A stretch of DNA of 64,000 bases from Dysgonomonas sp. UBA5412 (GTDB taxonomy: Bacteria > Bacteroidota > Bacteroidia > Bacteroidales > Dysgonomonadaceae). A model generated the notes under the pieces. The model saw only the letters and a list, made by a program, of their open reading frames with translations, was not told the origin of the DNA and searched no databases. Of the stretch, positions 62,491 to 64,000 are shown piece by piece; position 1 is the stretch's first letter, and every line of letters starts with the position of its first letter. The stretch spans positions 200,450-264,449 of the forward strand of contig DHNQ01000010.1 in the NCBI GenBank assembly GCA_002409595.1. The letters run 5' to 3'. The position numbers and the translations under genes are program-made.

Positions 62491-64000
62491 AGAGCGACAA
62501 ATTGAATTAATTTTCTTTTTGTCGCTTTTTTCATTCTTATAACTTTCTATTTTTGTGTTGATTAAATGAAGGAATGAATTGTGCTTTGGAGTTCGATAAC
62601 CTTTGATTTTTTGGCCATAGAAAACACCTTCAGGAAATACCAAATTTTGTAATTTTTCTTTCTTTACAATATCAAAATCATTCCATAAACCACCTAATTT
62701 ACAAGACATTTGCAGTGCATAGTCTACATATGGCTCGTAGTTCGATAAATTTATTTCAGCAATTTCAAGTTTTTGCTTCAAATCATTCAATTGTGGTTCA
62801 AATTCATTACGTACTGCATCATATATATCTTTTTCTATTTCACCACATCCATATTTCACTTTGGCTGTTTGTACTTTATTATCTATTTCTGTAATTCTTG
62901 TTTTAAACTGTTTCTGTTGGTTTATCGCAAGTTTATTCCAATCATTAAACAAATCCTTCATTATACATGAAAGAGTCGGTTTAAACTCATTAGGGATGCT
63001 GTATGAACGCAACATATTAGAATATTGGCTGTGCATCATTTCACCCGAATAGTTTTTACAACACCCAATAGTATTACATTTGTAATAAACAAAACGTTGT
63101 TTTGCTGTATAGGCTGTTAGTGGTTCTCCACATTCAACACAAAACACGTGTCTTTTCAATGGGTATTTATCATTGATACGTTCATGTTTGTAAGCATACT
63201 TCTTTAATGTAGCTATACCATTTGCTAAATCAAATAATTCTTCTGAAACAAGAGGTTTAAAGTTGGTAGCTTTTACTAATTTATCACCTAAGTATTTATG
63301 TTTTAAATATCCTTTATAAAATGGGTTCCTAAAAATTTTGGTTAAGTCTTGTTTTATTAAATTCAAACCTTCTTCGCTTCTTAACTTGAACAAAATCTCG
63401 CTGTTCGCTAAATTATCATAGGCTTTCCATTCAAAAGCCTTACTAATGGATTCGCCTTCCCGATTAATCACAATCTTGGTAGCTTCTTTACCATTGACTG
63501 TTTCTTTTACCTTGGTATATCCAATTGGTGGTTTGAATGTACATGTACCTTTCTCTAATTTATTCTTTATACCTGTAAGACACTTCTTCTTGCGTTGCAT
63601 ATTATCATACTTCCCCATAATGAAGTGTATATCTTGCATCAATACGCCTGAATCAGTTGAGGTATCTATTGGTTGCGTTACAGAATGAAGATAAATGCCG
63701 TCTTCCAATAGTTCATCTTTCAAAACGATTGCACCACCCCCACTCCGAGAGAATCGGTCTAAGTCAAAGACCAATATTGTATTAATTTTCCTATTTCGTT
63801 TTGCATCGGAAATCATCTTGTTAAATTCTTTCCTATCATCAGTCTTAGCTGATTCAAAAGTCAATCCATAAGAATGTACTATTTCAATGTTATTTCTAGT
63901 GGCGTAGTCTATAATATACTTTGTCTGTGTTTCTATGCTACAATTATTCTCAAATTGGTGCTTTGAAGAAACCCTTGCATGTATATAATAATTGAAAAAG
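62479..64000 (-). CDS. Large serine recombinase (N-terminus just off the window)
   Basis: 507 codons are visible and the frame is still open at the edge. The true start must be a few codons further right, because the sequence there reads YYIHARVSSKHQFENN, with the catalytic serine in RVSS. A TTG at 63864 is not the start. The resolvase domain has FDLDRFSRSGGGAIVLKDEL (the DRxSR motif). Next come the recombinase domain (about KPPIGYTKV to FRNPFYKGYLKHK), a zinc ribbon with paired cysteines (CVECGEPLTA and later KCNTIGCC) and a coiled coil. It integrates and, with a directionality factor, excises a mobile element. Its last three codons lie in the tRNA-Leu gene. Confidence 0.93.
   Translation of the reverse strand, partial: FFNYYIHARVSSKHQFENNCSIETQTKYIIDYATRNNIEIVHSYGLTFESAKTDDRKEFNKMISDAKRNRKINTILVFDLDRFSRSGGGAIVLKDELLEDGIYLHSVTQPIDTSTDSGVLMQDIHFIMGKYDNMQRKKKCLTGIKNKLEKGTCTFKPPIGYTKVKETVNGKEATKIVINREGESISKAFEWKAYDNLANSEILFKLRSEEGLNLIKQDLTKIFRNPFYKGYLKHKYLGDKLVKATNFKPLVSEELFDLANGIATLKKYAYKHERINDKYPLKRHVFCVECGEPLTAYTAKQRFVYYKCNTIGCCKNYSGEMMHSQYSNMLRSYSIPNEFKPTLSCIMKDLFNDWNKLAINQQKQFKTRITEIDNKVQTAKVKYGCGEIEKDIYDAVRNEFEPQLNDLKQKLEIAEINLSNYEPYVDYALQMSCKLGGLWNDFDIVKKEKLQNLVFPEGVFYGQKIKGYRTPKHNSFLHLINTKIESYKNEKSDKKKINSICRSQCA

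Noticed and set aside
62244..62534. Open frames on both strands across tRNA-Gly and tRNA-Leu(CAG)
   Set aside because: They are translations of the two tRNA genes.
63446..63864. TTG at 63864 as the start of the recombinase
   Set aside because: The frame continues to the window edge and contains the catalytic RVSS motif beyond this codon.

Overview
The window looks like a chromosomal segment of a Bacteroidales bacterium, most likely close to Dysgonomonas (genus is an inference). The evidence is low G+C, two SusC/SusD pairs, an S46 dipeptidyl-peptidase, an alanine/glutamate-rich extension on ribosomal protein S16, tRNA genes without encoded CCA, and promoters of the Bacteroidetes type (TTTG, 19-20 nt, TAnnTTTG), several of which fit base for base.

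Layout. 1-13 kb is mostly housekeeping: an initiator tRNA, a DUF3078-like protein, aroC, a probable small RNA, a DMT permease, a DPP7-type S46 peptidase, a polysaccharide flippase, an acyl-CoA synthetase, hemW, rpsP, rpsT and tRNA-Glu. 13-18.3 kb holds an M23 peptidase, then a lipoprotein with a JAMM-like metalloprotease motif followed in one run by four tandem paralogous secreted proteins with near-identical N-terminal and divergent C-terminal halves. 18.3-20.5 kb carries nnrD/nnrE and a B3/B4-domain protein. 20.6-28 kb is a cobalamin-riboswitch operon for late B12 synthesis (cobQ, cobD, cbiB, PduO-type adenosyltransferase, cobU, cobT, cobS, cobC). A CDP-glycerol glycerophosphotransferase-like gene follows.

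29.3-37.8 kb is a polysaccharide utilisation-type locus on the minus strand: sigma factor, FecR, SusC with STN domain, SusD and SusE. A candidate antisense RNA sits in the susC leader. Next come a LytTR two-component system and a frameshifted secreted-protein gene. 41-45.3 kb holds two Gfo/Idh/MocA oxidoreductases flanking a double DUF1080 protein, suggesting oxidative glycoside cleavage. An APC permease, a DUF488 protein and proC follow.

48.4-52.1 kb is the most distinctive accessory region. It has a 59-residue peptide with a double-glycine leader, a 53-residue two-helix membrane protein, a decayed membrane/thioredoxin-like gene with several lesions, and an intact C39-peptidase ABC exporter. 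None of the first three is a long open frame, so they are easily missed. Together they look like a small peptide (bacteriocin or signal) export cassette whose redox component has been lost.

52.5-64 kb holds tRNA-Leu(GAG), two small genes, a second SusC/SusD pair with a phosphodiesterase-phosphatase fusion, two hotdog thioesterases, tRNA-Gly(CCC) and tRNA-Leu(CAG). A large serine recombinase runs off the right edge, and its stop codon lies inside the 3' end of tRNA-Leu, marking the left boundary of an integrated element.
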